Shown here: positions 49,320 to 58,501 of the stretch, piece by piece
Position numbering within the stretch: position 1 is the first letter of the stretch
Layout: the number at the start of each line of letters is the position of its first letter
NCBI RefSeq assembly: GCF_013283875.1
Contig: NZ_CP054139.1
Span: 5,580,001 to 5,644,000, forward strand
Length of the DNA: 64,000 nucleotides
Source of the DNA: Mucilaginibacter mali
GTDB lineage: Bacteria > Bacteroidota > Bacteroidia > Sphingobacteriales > Sphingobacteriaceae
Direction of reading: 5' to 3'
The notes under the pieces: generated by a model
Databases searched by the model: none
The model's input: the letters and a program-made list of their open reading frames with translations, nothing else
What the model was told of the DNA's origin: nothing
Position numbers and translations under genes: made by a program

Positions 49320-50087
49320 ATGACGTTTATAAGCTATATCCCATGCCCTGCGCTGCAGCCATACGTTGCGTCCTTTGCTATTTCCGGGCAGGCGGACGGT
49401 GCGGTTTATAAGATATTGCCAGGCACCGGTTTGGTCATCGGGTTTCAGTACCGGGGCAGTTTGGCTTACCTGGAAGATGAAACAACGATACCTTTGGATA
49501 CAGCGGGCATTACCGGATTGAACGATACTTACCGGGTGTTTAAAAGTTCGGCCAATATTGGTTCGGTGCTGGTGTTTTTCAGGGATGGCGGGGCGGCGCC
49601 ATTTTTTAAAGATCCCTTGCACGAATTGTTTAAAGAGAGTATTTCGCTCGATAATTTCATGCTCCGGTCGGAACTACTGATACTGGAAGAACGCCTTTGC
49701 ACGGCCAGGACCGATGGCGATAAGATAAAAGTGGTTGAGCAATTCCTGCTGTCTAAAATGCGGCAGCTAAAGCCCGACACGCTGGTAGCCGCTGCCATCG
49801 GCCTCATTTGGCAAAGCAGGGGGAACATCCGCATGGCCTACCTGTCCGAACGGCTCCACATTAGCCAAAGCCCGTTTGAAAAACGCTTTAGAAAAGTGGT
49901 TGGCGCATCGCCTAAAAAATTCGCATCGATAGTGCGGCTTAAAACCCTGATCGCCGACGCGGGCAGCGACCTGTCGTATACCGAAATAAGTTATAGCGCT
50001 GGTTTTTACGATCAATCGCACTTTATCAAAGAGTTTAAAAGCTTTACAGGTGAAACACCTGAAGCGTTTTTCGGGAAAGAAAAATAA
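49320..50087 (+). CDS. AraC-family transcriptional regulator
   Basis: 255 residues from the ATG at 49320. The N-terminal part (SYIPCPALQPYVASFAISGQ, YKILPGTGLVIGFQYRGSL) is the DUF6597-type ligand domain of such regulators. The C-terminal HTH pair is MAYLSERLHISQSPFEKRF and TEISYSAGFYDQSHFIKEF, ending in the FxGETPEAF signature. The next gene, a DUF1398 protein 70 bp downstream, is its likely companion. The effector is unknown. Confidence 0.9.
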   Translation: MTFISYIPCPALQPYVASFAISGQADGAVYKILPGTGLVIGFQYRGSLAYLEDETTIPLDTAGITGLNDTYRVFKSSANIGSVLVFFRDGGAAPFFKDPLHELFKESISLDNFMLRSELLILEERLCTARTDGDKIKVVEQFLLSKMRQLKPDTLVAAAIGLIWQSRGNIRMAYLSERLHISQSPFEKRFRKVVGASPKKFASIVRLKTLIADAGSDLSYTEISYSAGFYDQSHFIKEFKSFTGETPEAFFGKEK

Positions 50088-50157
50088 ACGATTTTTTACA
50101 ATGATGGACTGCGTCAATTGGGCAGTTTTGCTTCAACAAAAACAAGTAATAACAACC

Positions 50158-50568
50158 ATGAAAACCAATAACGAAACCCCGTTTACCGTAGAACAAATTA
50201 AGGCCGCCCACAGCAAAGTGAAAAGCGGCGCCGATTTCCCGGCTTATATACAGGAGCTAATAAAGCTGGGCGTTACCGGGTACCAGACTTTTGTAACCGA
50301 TAGCCATACCCTTTATAAAGGTGCAAACGGCTATGAAACCGCGTCCGCTGCCCGGTACGAGCCGTTGATCATAGCCGATGCAAGCAATAAATCGGTATTT
50401 GTTGATCAACTGAAAAACCATCAGCGGGGCGGATCAGATTATTACACTTTTTGCCGACAATGCGCTGAAGCAGGGATTGAAAAGTGGGTAGTAGATATGG
50501 CCGCCATGACCTGCGTGTACTACGATAAGGCCGGGAATGAAATATTGAGCGAAGCGATCCCACAATAA
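50158..50568 (+). CDS. DUF1398 family protein
   Basis: 136 residues starting MKTNNETPFTVEQIKAAH; an ATG-led extension into the AraC gene is rejected. KSGADFPAYIQELIKLGVTG, YQTFVTDSHTLYKG and a C-terminal WVVDMAAMTCVYYD fit DUF1398, small proteins once annotated as phage envelope proteins. Function is unknown, and it is often encoded next to AraC regulators as here. IS copy 2 begins 23 bp after its stop, probably inside its original terminator. Confidence 0.85.
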   Translation: MKTNNETPFTVEQIKAAHSKVKSGADFPAYIQELIKLGVTGYQTFVTDSHTLYKGANGYETASAARYEPLIIADASNKSVFVDQLKNHQRGGSDYYTFCRQCAEAGIEKWVVDMAAMTCVYYDKAGNEILSEAIPQ

Positions 50569-50590
50569 TTGGGCGTGTAAAAACAACAAC

Positions 50591-52326
50591 GAGGCCGTCT
50601 CATAAGTCAATTATGAGGCGGTTTTTTCGTTGATGCCGATTTAGATGAGTTATTAGGAAAGCGGGACTGTATCAGCCTGCTTTCGATTTTTTTGAGTTGG
50701 TTCAGGTGTTTTTATCGGATAAAAAGCCTTTTTTATCAGGCTTTCCACTTTCTGAGGTTATGTGCGATGGATAATAACCCTATTTCGACCTCGGTTTTGG
50801 ACATTCCCTTCAGCAGGAATCGCCTGAAGCCGTGATTATGCTTCAGGTTGGCGAACACCGGTTCGACATCTGCGGGCCGTCGCTTTCGGTATTTGATGCC
50901 CTGTTCGGTATTCAATCTTTCTTTCGCTATCTGCTTGTGTATTCTAAGGCTGTGGTTGATCTCCACCACGCGGTTACCGGCTGCTTGGTGACAAACGCCC
51001 CGCATGGGGCAGTTTTCACAATTCTGCGCCTGATAGCGGCTGATCAGTTGCACATAGCCGGATGTGGAGACCCGCTGCCCGGTGCCGATATGCTGCATGT
51101 GTTGTCCCATCGGACATACCAGGTAATCTTCCTGTTCATTATAGTGCAAACTGTCATTACCGAATGCTTTGATGCCTTTATTTTGTTCCTGGTCGAACGT
51201 GTTGTATTTGATATAAGCTTCAATGCCTTTTTGCTGTAATACGCCATAGTTCTCGTCCGAACCGTAGCCCGCATCGGCCACTACCGCTTTTGGAAGTGCA
51301 TGATATAAAGTTTCGTATTGTTCGATGTGTGATGGAAGGGTCTGGTAATCGGTTGTGGTTTGGTGCAGGCTATAGTTCAAGATGAACTGCTCCTGGGTGG
51401 AGATCTGCAGATTGTATCCGGGTTTAAGCTGCCCGTTCAGCATAGGGTCTTCTTTCATCCGCATGAAGGTGGCACCCGGGTCGGTCTTCGAAAAGCTGTT
51501 GCGACCGCCTAACAGCTTTTCCTGCTCGTCATACCGGGCCAGGTTCTCCGGCCAGTGCTTTTTGGCATAGTTCAGCTTCTGCCTTACTTTCTTATCGACA
51601 TCTTCCTTATCGTCCAGGGCGGCGTTGATCTTTGAGATCGTTTCTTTTACTTTTTCCGGGTTGATCTCGCTGTATTCCAGCGGTGCGGTGTCTTTAAGTT
51701 CTTCGGCAGCGATGGTTTGCGCATAACTCCACAGTTCATCCAATTGGGCTTTCATCTTCTCCTTGCTGTTCTTAATGCTTTTGCCCCATACAAAAGTGTA
51801 CTTGTTCGCTACCGATTCGATCTTGGTACCATCGGTAAAAACAGCTTCTTTCAGCGAGACGATACCTTCCTGCTGTAATAACAATACGATCTGTGAGAAG
51901 ATCTCCTTTAAAACACCCGACAGCTTCTCGCTCCGGAAACGGTTGATGGTATTGTGATCAGGCTTTTTCATGCCTAAAAGCCACATGAAATGTACATTCT
52001 GCGCGGCCTGGTCTTCCAACTTCCGTGAAGAATACGTGTTGGTCAGATAACCGTAGATCAGCAGCTTGAGCATCAGCCGCGGATGAAAGCTGGATGCCCC
52101 GCCGCCTTTATACTTGCGGTTAATCGGTTTAACATCTACCTGATCGACCACCTTCGATACAATACGTACCGGATGACCCTGCGGTACCAGTTCCTCCAGT
52201 TTATACGGTAAAAAGGTTAACTGGTCAGGATCATATTCCTTAAAGACTACTTTTCCTCCCATGCCTTTAAGTTACTGAAAATTACGCTCAAAAACAAAGA
52301 GGCTGCCTCGCTTTTGAGACAGCCTC
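50591..52326 (-). mobile_element. IS1182-family insertion sequence, copy 2
   Basis: 1736 bp with the same ends as copy 1 at 39259. It lies between convergent genes (DUF1398 and tatC). The flanks CAAC (left) and TTTG (right) give no direct target duplication but are near-complementary, as expected if the element entered the arm of a terminator palindrome. Confidence 0.9.
50736..52262 (-). CDS. IS1182-family transposase (copy 2)
   Basis: 508 residues, identical to the transposase of copy 1 (39404-40930): the same DDE residues in VFTDGTKIES, AVVADAGYGSDENYG and RRPADVEPVFANLKHN. It is intact, and no frameshift is needed. Confidence 0.93.
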   Translation of the reverse strand: MGGKVVFKEYDPDQLTFLPYKLEELVPQGHPVRIVSKVVDQVDVKPINRKYKGGGASSFHPRLMLKLLIYGYLTNTYSSRKLEDQAAQNVHFMWLLGMKKPDHNTINRFRSEKLSGVLKEIFSQIVLLLQQEGIVSLKEAVFTDGTKIESVANKYTFVWGKSIKNSKEKMKAQLDELWSYAQTIAAEELKDTAPLEYSEINPEKVKETISKINAALDDKEDVDKKVRQKLNYAKKHWPENLARYDEQEKLLGGRNSFSKTDPGATFMRMKEDPMLNGQLKPGYNLQISTQEQFILNYSLHQTTTDYQTLPSHIEQYETLYHALPKAVVADAGYGSDENYGVLQQKGIEAYIKYNTFDQEQNKGIKAFGNDSLHYNEQEDYLVCPMGQHMQHIGTGQRVSTSGYVQLISRYQAQNCENCPMRGVCHQAAGNRVVEINHSLRIHKQIAKERLNTEQGIKYRKRRPADVEPVFANLKHNHGFRRFLLKGMSKTEVEIGLLSIAHNLRKWKA

Positions 52327-52352
52327 TTTGTTAAATATGATGTAAGCTGAGA

Positions 52353-53222
52353 TTAGCTTCTCATCAGCTCTTCACTCTTTTTGATCTTACGTTTCTCCAC
52401 AGCTACCGCTACAAAAATACTTACTTCGTAAAGGATAAACAGTGGGATACTTACCACTGTCATGGTCAGCATATCGGGCGTTGGGGTAACTACCGCGGCT
52501 ATGATCAGGATAACCACAATGGCATAGCGCCGGCTGGCCCGCATAAACTTAGGCGTCATGATGCCCAGGTTAGCTAAAATGTATATCAGGATAGGCAATT
52601 CAAAAACAAGGCCGGTGGCCAGTGTTAAGGTGGCAACCGATGACAGGTACGAATCGATATCGGGCAAATTAAGGATATCCGGACTAACTGTATAGCCCAT
52701 TAAAAAGTGTACAGATATAGGTGTGATTACATAATACCCGAACATAACCCCCAAAAAGAACAGGAACGTGGCATAGAATACGAAACCGCTAGCAGCCTTA
52801 CGCTCCTTCTCATGCAGTGCCGGCTTTACAAAGCGCCATATCTCCCACAACAGGTACGGGATACCCAAGGTGATACCTGCCAGCAACGAAGTATTGATCT
52901 GTAGGATGAACTGCCCGGCCATCTCGTTATTCATTAATTGTACCTTGATGGTGTTGAAACACATATCGCGGTGCAGCCAATGGCCCAGTTCGCACATTTT
53001 ACGGGCCGTCCAAAAATCGTTTTTGCTGGGGGCCATTATAATACCCTGCCATAGCGTATCAAAATAACTGAACGCCAGGATGGTGAATACCAATATAGCT
53101 ACAGAAGCACGGATCAAATGCCACCTTAAAGCCTCCAAATGGTCGAAGAACGACATTTCGGCTTCCAGGTTTTTTCCTTTATCCTTTATGGCATTTACAA
53201 GTTTATTTCCGGTATCGCTCAT
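52353..53222 (-). CDS. tatC: Twin-arginine translocase subunit TatC
   Basis: 289 residues with six membrane helices. The N-terminal signature MSFFDHLEALRWHLIRA with the conserved Glu-Leu-Arg-like ALRWHL, and GIPYLLWEIWRFVKPALHEKER in the first cytosolic loop, are TatC hallmarks. The region around MCELGHWLHRDMCFNTIKV is a longer periplasmic loop than in E. coli TatC. It receives folded precursors with RR signals. tatA is not adjacent. The IS right end now forms its 3' flank. Confidence 0.93.
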   Translation of the reverse strand: MSDTGNKLVNAIKDKGKNLEAEMSFFDHLEALRWHLIRASVAILVFTILAFSYFDTLWQGIIMAPSKNDFWTARKMCELGHWLHRDMCFNTIKVQLMNNEMAGQFILQINTSLLAGITLGIPYLLWEIWRFVKPALHEKERKAASGFVFYATFLFFLGVMFGYYVITPISVHFLMGYTVSPDILNLPDIDSYLSSVATLTLATGLVFELPILIYILANLGIMTPKFMRASRRYAIVVILIIAAVVTPTPDMLTMTVVSIPLFILYEVSIFVAVAVEKRKIKKSEELMRS

Positions 53223-53267
53223 GTTAAACCTTTGTTTAGGGGTATTTTTAAATTATTAAAGGCTTAA

Positions 53268-54608
53268 TTAGTCGGCGTACTCAAAAGTCTCCATAAACTT
53301 GGTGGTAAAGTTACCAGCACGGAAATTAGGATCCTGCAACAGCTTCAGGTGGAACGGAATGGTGGTTTTTACACCCTCGATCACAAATTCGCTCAGCGCG
53401 CGCGACATGGTGCTCAACGCTTCTTCGCGGGTTTGCGCTACGCAGATCACCTTGGCTATCATCGAATCGTAATTTGGCGGGATCACATAACCGCTGTACA
53501 CATGCGTATCCACACGCACACCATGGCCACCCGGCGAGTGGAAATTGGTAATTTTACCTGGCGACGGACGGAAGTTGTTGAACGGATCCTCGGCATTGAT
53601 ACGGCATTCGATGGCGTGCATTTGTGGCTCGTAGTTTTTGCCCGAGATAGGGATACCGGCAGCAACCTTTATTTGTTCCTTAATTAAGTCAAAATTGATT
53701 ACCTCTTCGGTTACGGGATGCTCTACCTGTATGCGGGTATTCATCTCCATAAAGTAGAAATTACGGTCTTTATCCACCAAAAACTCGATGGTACCGGCAC
53801 CTTCGTATTTAACGGCTTTGGCGCCTTTAATAGCCGCCTCGCCCATTTTTTTACGCAGTTTTTCAGTCATGAAGGGGGATGGGGCCTCTTCCACCAGTTT
53901 CTGGTGACGGCGCTGGATAGAGCAGTCGCGCTCGCTTAGGTGGCAAACTTTGCCGTACTGGTCGCCCACTACCTGTATTTCAATATGGCGTGGGTCTACC
54001 ACGTATTTTTCCAGGTACATGCCATCGTTAGCGAAGGCGGCGCCTGCTTCGGCACGGGCCGAATCCCAGGCGGGCTCAAACTCTTCATCCTTCCACACAA
54101 TGCGCATACCGCGGCCACCACCACCGGCAGTAGCTTTAAGGATAACAGGGTAGCCGATCTTTTTAGAGATCTCTAAACCTTGCTTAACGCTCTCCAACAG
54201 ACCTTCCGAACCCGGGATACAAGGTACACCGGCTTTTTTCATGGTTGCCTTAGCCGAAGCTTTGTCGCCCATGGCGTTGATCTGGTCGGCAGTGGCACCG
54301 ATGAACTTGATATTGTATTCGGCGCAGATAGCCGAGAATTTGGCATTTTCAGATAAAAAGCCGTAGCCCGGGTGGATGGCGTCGGCATTGGTCAGCTCGG
54401 CGGCCGAGATGATGTTGGGGATATTCAGGTACGAATCGCGGCTGGCCGGCGGACCGATACATACGGCCTCATCGGCAAAACGCACGTGCAGGCTGTCGCG
54501 GTCGGCGGTTGAATATACAGCTACCGTTTTTATACCCATCTCCTTGCAGGTACGGATGATACGCAAGGCTATCTCACCACGATTAGCTATTAATATTTTT
54601 TTAAACAT
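53268..54608 (-). CDS. accC: Acetyl-CoA carboxylase biotin carboxylase subunit
   Basis: A 446-residue biotin carboxylase. The N-terminus [20 protein letters not shown], the ATP-grasp Gly loop [14 protein letters not shown], the catalytic [11 protein letters not shown] region, and [14 protein letters not shown] are all canonical. It carboxylates the biotin of AccB with ATP and bicarbonate, the first step of fatty acid synthesis. It is the last gene of the rpmF-plsX-fabH-accB-accC operon, 103 bp after accB with a repeat hairpin between. Confidence 0.95.
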   Translation of the reverse strand: MFKKILIANRGEIALRIIRTCKEMGIKTVAVYSTADRDSLHVRFADEAVCIGPPASRDSYLNIPNIISAAELTNADAIHPGYGFLSENAKFSAICAEYNIKFIGATADQINAMGDKASAKATMKKAGVPCIPGSEGLLESVKQGLEISKKIGYPVILKATAGGGGRGMRIVWKDEEFEPAWDSARAEAGAAFANDGMYLEKYVVDPRHIEIQVVGDQYGKVCHLSERDCSIQRRHQKLVEEAPSPFMTEKLRKKMGEAAIKGAKAVKYEGAGTIEFLVDKDRNFYFMEMNTRIQVEHPVTEEVINFDLIKEQIKVAAGIPISGKNYEPQMHAIECRINAEDPFNNFRPSPGKITNFHSPGGHGVRVDTHVYSGYVIPPNYDSMIAKVICVAQTREEALSTMSRALSEFVIEGVKTTIPFHLKLLQDPNFRAGNFTTKFMETFEYAD

Positions 54609-54616
54609 TTTTTTTA

Positions 54617-54710
54617 GTTGATTGGGTTGATTAAGTTGACTATGTTGAATGGGTTAAAAAAATGCAGGTAGATAACTACTCACTTAATCAACCGCTCACT
54701 TAATCAACTG
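54617..54710 (+). repeat. Heptad-like inverted repeat between accC and accB
   Basis: AGTTGATTGGGTTGATTAAG and TTGACTATGTTGAATGGGTT are short TTGATTRRG-like units. The complementary CTCACTTAATCAACCGC and TCACTTAATCAACTGA lie at 54678-54710, so the transcript can fold into a long hairpin. Confidence 0.7.
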
Positions 54711-54711
54711 A

Positions 54712-55197
54712 CTAAACAGGTTCTACTAAAAACAAAGGCTGGTCGTATTCAACCGGCGAAGCGTTATCTACCAGCACTTTAACAATACGGCCCGATACTT
54801 CGGCTTCAATTTCGTTAAACAGCTTCATCGCCTCGATAATGCACAGTACGCTGCCAGTGCCTATCTCGTCGCCCACATTCACAAAGAATGGTTTCTCCGG
54901 GCTGGCCGAACGGTAGAAGGTACCGATCATTGGCGATTTGATAGTGATATATTTTGAGGTATCAGCCGCCGCTGGCGCTGTTGCCGGAGCCGCTGCTGCC
55001 GGTGCTTCCTCTGTTGCAGGGGCAGCTGCCGGTAAGCCGGCTGCTACTGGTTGTGCTTGTGGCACAGTTGCCGTAACAAAGGTTGGCGCCTGGTTGGTTT
55101 TAATAGTGATCTTAAAATTCTCCTGCTCAATAGCAACTTCATTTACGCCCGATTTTGAAACAAAGCGTATAAGGTCCTGTATTTGCTTAATATCCAT
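54712..55197 (-). CDS. accB: Acetyl-CoA carboxylase biotin carboxyl carrier protein
   Basis: 161 residues. An Ala/Pro-rich linker ([16 protein letters not shown]) joins the N-terminal helix to the biotinyl domain with the biotin Lys in [15 protein letters not shown]. It shuttles carboxyl-biotin between AccC and the carboxyltransferase. It is co-transcribed with fabH and accC, although 310 bp with tandem repeats lie between it and fabH. Confidence 0.95.
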   Translation of the reverse strand: MDIKQIQDLIRFVSKSGVNEVAIEQENFKITIKTNQAPTFVTATVPQAQPVAAGLPAAAPATEEAPAAAAPATAPAAADTSKYITIKSPMIGTFYRSASPEKPFFVNVGDEIGTGSVLCIIEAMKLFNEIEAEVSGRIVKVLVDNASPVEYDQPLFLVEPV

Positions 55198-55246
55198 AGT
55201 TTGTAAGTAATGGTTTTAGGAATAACAGTTTTTAGGTTTATCAAAA

Positions 55247-55505
55247 TATGCAAATGTGCGTATGTGCAAATATGCAGATGTTTCTTTTTTAATATGCAAA
55301 TATGCGTATGTGCAAATATGCAAATGTTATTTTAATGTGCAGATATGCTATGCGCAAATATGCTTTGTCAATAGTTTTCTTCAATATGCAAATGTGCGTA
55401 TGTGCAAATGAAGCTGGCTGTAGTATAACAACCTATGGTTAATTATGTTCGGGGAATGTGAAAGGCATCATATGCACATTTGCATATCCGCACATTTGCA
55501 CATTA
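55247..55505 (+). repeat. Array of TGCAAATATGC/TGCGTATGTGCAAAT units between fabH and accB
   Basis: Four direct units of about 30-45 bp start at about 55247, 55293, 55336 and 55385, each built from AATATGCAAATGTGCGTATG and TGCAAATATGC motifs. An inverted unit (CATATGCACATTTGCATATC, 55470-55505) follows. Spacing and sequence vary, so this is not CRISPR. It fills the 310-bp gap inside the operon. Confidence 0.8.
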
Positions 55506-55507
55506 AA

Positions 55508-56497
55508 TTAATACGCCCACTTAAGGTAGATAGAACCCCAGGTAAAGCCGCCGCCAAAGGCAGCCAGTATAATGTTGTCGCCTTTTTTAAACTTGTCTTC
55601 CCACTCCCACAGGCACAGCGGTATGGTGCCGTTGGTGGTATTGCCATAACGTTCGATGTTTACGATCACCTTGTCTGATGTTACACCGGTGCGGTTAGCG
55701 GTAGCATCGATAATGCGCTTGTTGGCCTGGTGGGGTATCAGCCAGGCAATATCATCGGCAGTAAGGTTGTTCTTTTCCATTACCTCGGCAGCTACATCGG
55801 CCATATTGGTAACGGCAAACTTAAACACCGCCTGGCCTTCCTGGTAAGCAAAGTGTTCTTTAGCGTCGACAGTTTCGTGCGATGCGGGTTTTAACGAACC
55901 GCCTGCCTTTTGGTGCAGGAACTGACGGCCTGAGCCGTCGCTGCGTAAAATCGAATCGACAATGCCTAAACCTTCGGTATTGGGCTCAAGCAGGGCAGCG
56001 CCGCAGCCATCACCAAAAATAATACAGGTAGCACGGTCTTCGTAATTGATGATCGACGACATTTTATCACCGCCAACAACCAATACTTTAGTATGCTTAC
56101 CACTCTCTATAAACTGCGCGCCGGTAGCCAGGCCAAATATAAAGCCCGAGCAGGCCGCCTGCAGATCGTACCCCCAGGCATTCTTCGCGCCAATTTTATC
56201 GGCTAAAATGTTTGCGGTAGCCGGGAATGGCATATCGGGGGTGGTAGTGCAAAATATGATCAGGTCGATCTCTTCGGCGCTGATGCCGCGTTTTTTTAAT
56301 AGACCTTCAACAGCCGGAACGGCCATATCTGAAGTAGCAAGGCCCTCGCCTTTTTGTATACGACGTTCTTTTATGCCGGTACGGCTGGTGATCCATTCAT
56401 CGTTGGTATCGACCATGGTTTCCAGTTCCTGGTTGGTAAGCACATACTCAGGGGCGTAGCCGTGCACCGCGGTTATAGCGGCATGAATTTTACTCAT
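55508..56497 (-). CDS. fabH: Beta-ketoacyl-ACP synthase III
   Basis: 329 residues with the FabH start [20 protein letters not shown], the active Cys in [12 protein letters not shown], His in [12 protein letters not shown] and Asn in [12 protein letters not shown]. It condenses an acyl-CoA primer with malonyl-ACP to begin fatty acid synthesis. It follows plsX by 13 bp, the usual order. It is shorter than and distinct from DarB at 25540. Confidence 0.95.
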   Translation of the reverse strand: MSKIHAAITAVHGYAPEYVLTNQELETMVDTNDEWITSRTGIKERRIQKGEGLATSDMAVPAVEGLLKKRGISAEEIDLIIFCTTTPDMPFPATANILADKIGAKNAWGYDLQAACSGFIFGLATGAQFIESGKHTKVLVVGGDKMSSIINYEDRATCIIFGDGCGAALLEPNTEGLGIVDSILRSDGSGRQFLHQKAGGSLKPASHETVDAKEHFAYQEGQAVFKFAVTNMADVAAEVMEKNNLTADDIAWLIPHQANKRIIDATANRTGVTSDKVIVNIERYGNTTNGTIPLCLWEWEDKFKKGDNIILAAFGGGFTWGSIYLKWAY

Positions 56498-56510
56498 TTA
56501 TAAATCTGTT

Positions 56511-57449
56511 TTACTGAAAAGCTTGTTTTACTTTATCAACCAAACCTGTTTCGACCATGTTTTTTGATAGCAGCACCATGTTTTTGATAGCTTCCGGACT
56601 TGATATGCCGTGGCCTACCACAACAGGGGCGTTCACGCCCAAAATGGGGCTGCCGCCATACTGCTCGTAATTAAAGCGGTCGAAAAATTCGTCTTTAAGG
56701 CCCTTTTTAATAGTGATGACATAAAAAGATTCGGCCATTTTAAGGATCACGTTACCTGTAAAGCCATCGCAAACGTAAACGTCGGCACTGTCGTTAAACA
56801 GGTCGCGGCCTTCCACATTGCCAACAAAGTTAAACAAGGTGGTTTCTTTCATTAAAGGGTAGGTAGCCTGGCAAAGGAGATTGCCTTTTTCTTCTTCCTC
56901 GCCAATGTTCATTAGCGATACGCGGGGATTTTCGATACCATATACCGATTGGGCAAACAAGCTACCCAAAACGCCAAACTGCACCAGCACTTCGGGCTTG
57001 CAATCGGCATTGGCGCCTACATCCAACAAAATACCCAAACCGCCTTTCAGTTTGGGTACAATGGTTGTCATGGCGGGGCGTTGTACGCCCGGTATGGTTT
57101 TTACGCTGAACATGGAGCCCACCAGCATAGCGCCTGTGTTTCCGGCCGATGAGAACGCGTCGATCTTACCCTCCTTTAAAAGGTTAAAACCTACACTGAT
57201 GCTCGAATCGGGCTTTTGAACAATGGCCTTGGTGGGATGCTCGCCCATGCCAATCACTTCGGTTGTGTTTACAAACTCGAAGTTATCGGCGCTAAAATTA
57301 TTTTCCTGTAAAATTTCAAGGGCAACTGCCTGATCTCCAATCAGTACAAGCTTTTGCCCTTCAGCTAATGATTTACAAGCTGCTATCGCCCCTAAAACAG
57401 TTGCTTTGGGAGCGTAATCGCCGCCCATAATATCTAAGCCAATCTTCAT
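56511..57449 (-). CDS. plsX: Phosphate acyltransferase PlsX
   Basis: A 312-residue protein with PlsX motifs LDIMGGDYAPKATV, FSAGNTGAMLVGS-like SSAGNTGAMLVGS, LDVGANADCKPEVLVQF, VYVCDGFTGNVILK and SPILGVNAPVVVGHG. It makes acyl-phosphate from acyl-ACP for phospholipid synthesis and is a soluble, membrane-associated enzyme. It is placed between rpmF and fabH as in many bacteria. Confidence 0.95.
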   Translation of the reverse strand: MKIGLDIMGGDYAPKATVLGAIAACKSLAEGQKLVLIGDQAVALEILQENNFSADNFEFVNTTEVIGMGEHPTKAIVQKPDSSISVGFNLLKEGKIDAFSSAGNTGAMLVGSMFSVKTIPGVQRPAMTTIVPKLKGGLGILLDVGANADCKPEVLVQFGVLGSLFAQSVYGIENPRVSLMNIGEEEEKGNLLCQATYPLMKETTLFNFVGNVEGRDLFNDSADVYVCDGFTGNVILKMAESFYVITIKKGLKDEFFDRFNYEQYGGSPILGVNAPVVVGHGISSPEAIKNMVLLSKNMVETGLVDKVKQAFQ

Positions 57450-57465
57450 TTACAGAAAATTAAAC

Positions 57466-57657
57466 TTAGGCTACGGCTGCTTTCTCAATAAGTACTTTAC
57501 CGTTGTAGTATACGTTACCATCAACAGTGTAAGCGCGGTGCGGTAAGTGGATCGCGCCTGTAGTTTGGCAAGTAGTTAAAGTAGGAGCCTCAGCTTTGTA
57601 GTGTGTACGGCGCTTCGCGGTTCTTGATTTGGAAAATTTCCGTTTTGGATGTGGCAT
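57466..57657 (-). CDS. rpmF: 50S ribosomal protein L32
   Basis: 63 residues, MPHPKRKFSKSRTAKRRTHY, the bL32 N-terminus, with a basic head and C-terminal HRAYTVDGNVYYNGK. The zinc-binding Cys set is absent apart from one Cys, so this is a Cys-poor form. It lies between the DUF177 gene and plsX. Confidence 0.95.
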   Translation of the reverse strand: MPHPKRKFSKSRTAKRRTHYKAEAPTLTTCQTTGAIHLPHRAYTVDGNVYYNGKVLIEKAAVA

Positions 57658-57674
57658 AATTTCTTATTATTATG

Positions 57675-58199
57675 TTATTTAATGTTTTTGAGCGCATCCC
57701 ATCTCGGGTCATTCAGCTGCTCTGTTTGTTCGTCACTTGCCGATAGTTCTGTTAACCTATTCAGCATATCCTTATCACAATATGGGGTTGCCCCCGGTTT
57801 GCCGCAGGTAGCTATAAAAGGCACCGCGACATTTATGTATTCGTACATCAGCCCGGCAACGTTGATCTCGTGATCGTTTTTACCAAGGGCAATTACTTCC
57901 TCATCTTCATCCACCGGCTCGTCGCTAAATTTAGCGATCTGCTGCTCGTGTATATCCACCTGCTGCGGATAACCGGCCAGGCATTTATCGCAGGTTAACT
58001 GAATATCTCCCTTAATGCTGAAGTTCAGGATCAGCATAGTTTCCTGCTTTTCCAGATCCACCTTGCATTGCAGGTTGGCCTTTTTTACCAGCGAGTATTC
58101 AAAATCGTCGAAGAACGCGTCGGTGATCACATAGTCAAACTCGTGCTTACCCAGTTTTAAACCGGTAAAGGGGATGGCGTATGTTCTCAGTGATTTCAA
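57675..58199 (-). CDS. DUF177 (YceD-like) protein
   Basis: About 174 residues from TTG at 58199 (LKSLRTYAIPFTGLKLG). A TTG further upstream lies in the -7 box and is unlikely to be used. DUF177/YceD features are CDKCLAGYPQQVDI with the Cys pair and the acidic DEPVDEDEEVIAL. The family precedes rpmF in most bacteria and is linked to 23S rRNA or ribosome assembly. It is the first gene of the operon running to accC. Confidence 0.9.
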   Translation of the reverse strand: MKSLRTYAIPFTGLKLGKHEFDYVITDAFFDDFEYSLVKKANLQCKVDLEKQETMLILNFSIKGDIQLTCDKCLAGYPQQVDIHEQQIAKFSDEPVDEDEEVIALGKNDHEINVAGLMYEYINVAVPFIATCGKPGATPYCDKDMLNRLTELSASDEQTEQLNDPRWDALKNIK

Positions 58200-58217
58200 T
58201 GAGCAATATTTAGCCCG

Positions 58218-58225
58218 CAAATGTA
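58218..58225 (-). promoter_or_regulatory. -7 promoter box of the DUF177-rpmF-plsX-fabH-accBC operon
   Basis: TACATTTG on the minus strand, 18 nt before the TTG start. It predicts a leader of about 13 nt. Confidence 0.6.
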
Positions 58226-58324
58226 GGAAAAATAAATATATCTGGAAAGTGATTTTTAAATGAAAATGTTAATAAGGCTTTTGGGTGTGGAAAACGTGGG
58301 GCTGCAGGCGAGGATTGGTGGTGA

Positions 58325-58430
58325 TTTAACCACAAAGGGCACAAAGGGAGGAACACAGAGAGCACAGAGGCTTTCAAACTCCCTCCCTGGGGAGGGGCGC
58401 GGTCGGATGTGTGATGGCAGGGGGGGGTAT
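58325..58430 (+). repeat. Family 5 repeat copy b followed by a family 3 remnant
   Basis: TTAACCACAAAGGGCACAAA and ACACAGAGAGCACAGAGG (as at 44719), then CTCCCTCCCTGGGGAGGGGC as in the 38900 element. These fill the 300-bp gap upstream of the SUKH gene. No gene is seen there. Confidence 0.7.
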
Positions 58431-58501
58431 CACGATTTAAAATCTCCATGGTTTAGATGTTGAGATTAATATTATCTATTTTGCATCATCAACAAAAGAA
58501 T

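Noticed and set aside
39259-52326. Composite transposon formed by the two identical IS copies
   Set aside because: The interior is ordinary chromosome (rpiB, trmB, an AI-2E family permease, an NtrC-like regulator) with native-looking repeats, and no cargo genes or shared outer target repeats are visible.
55247-55505. CRISPR array
   Set aside because: Unit length, spacing and sequence vary, part is inverted, no unique spacers of even size exist and no cas genes are near.
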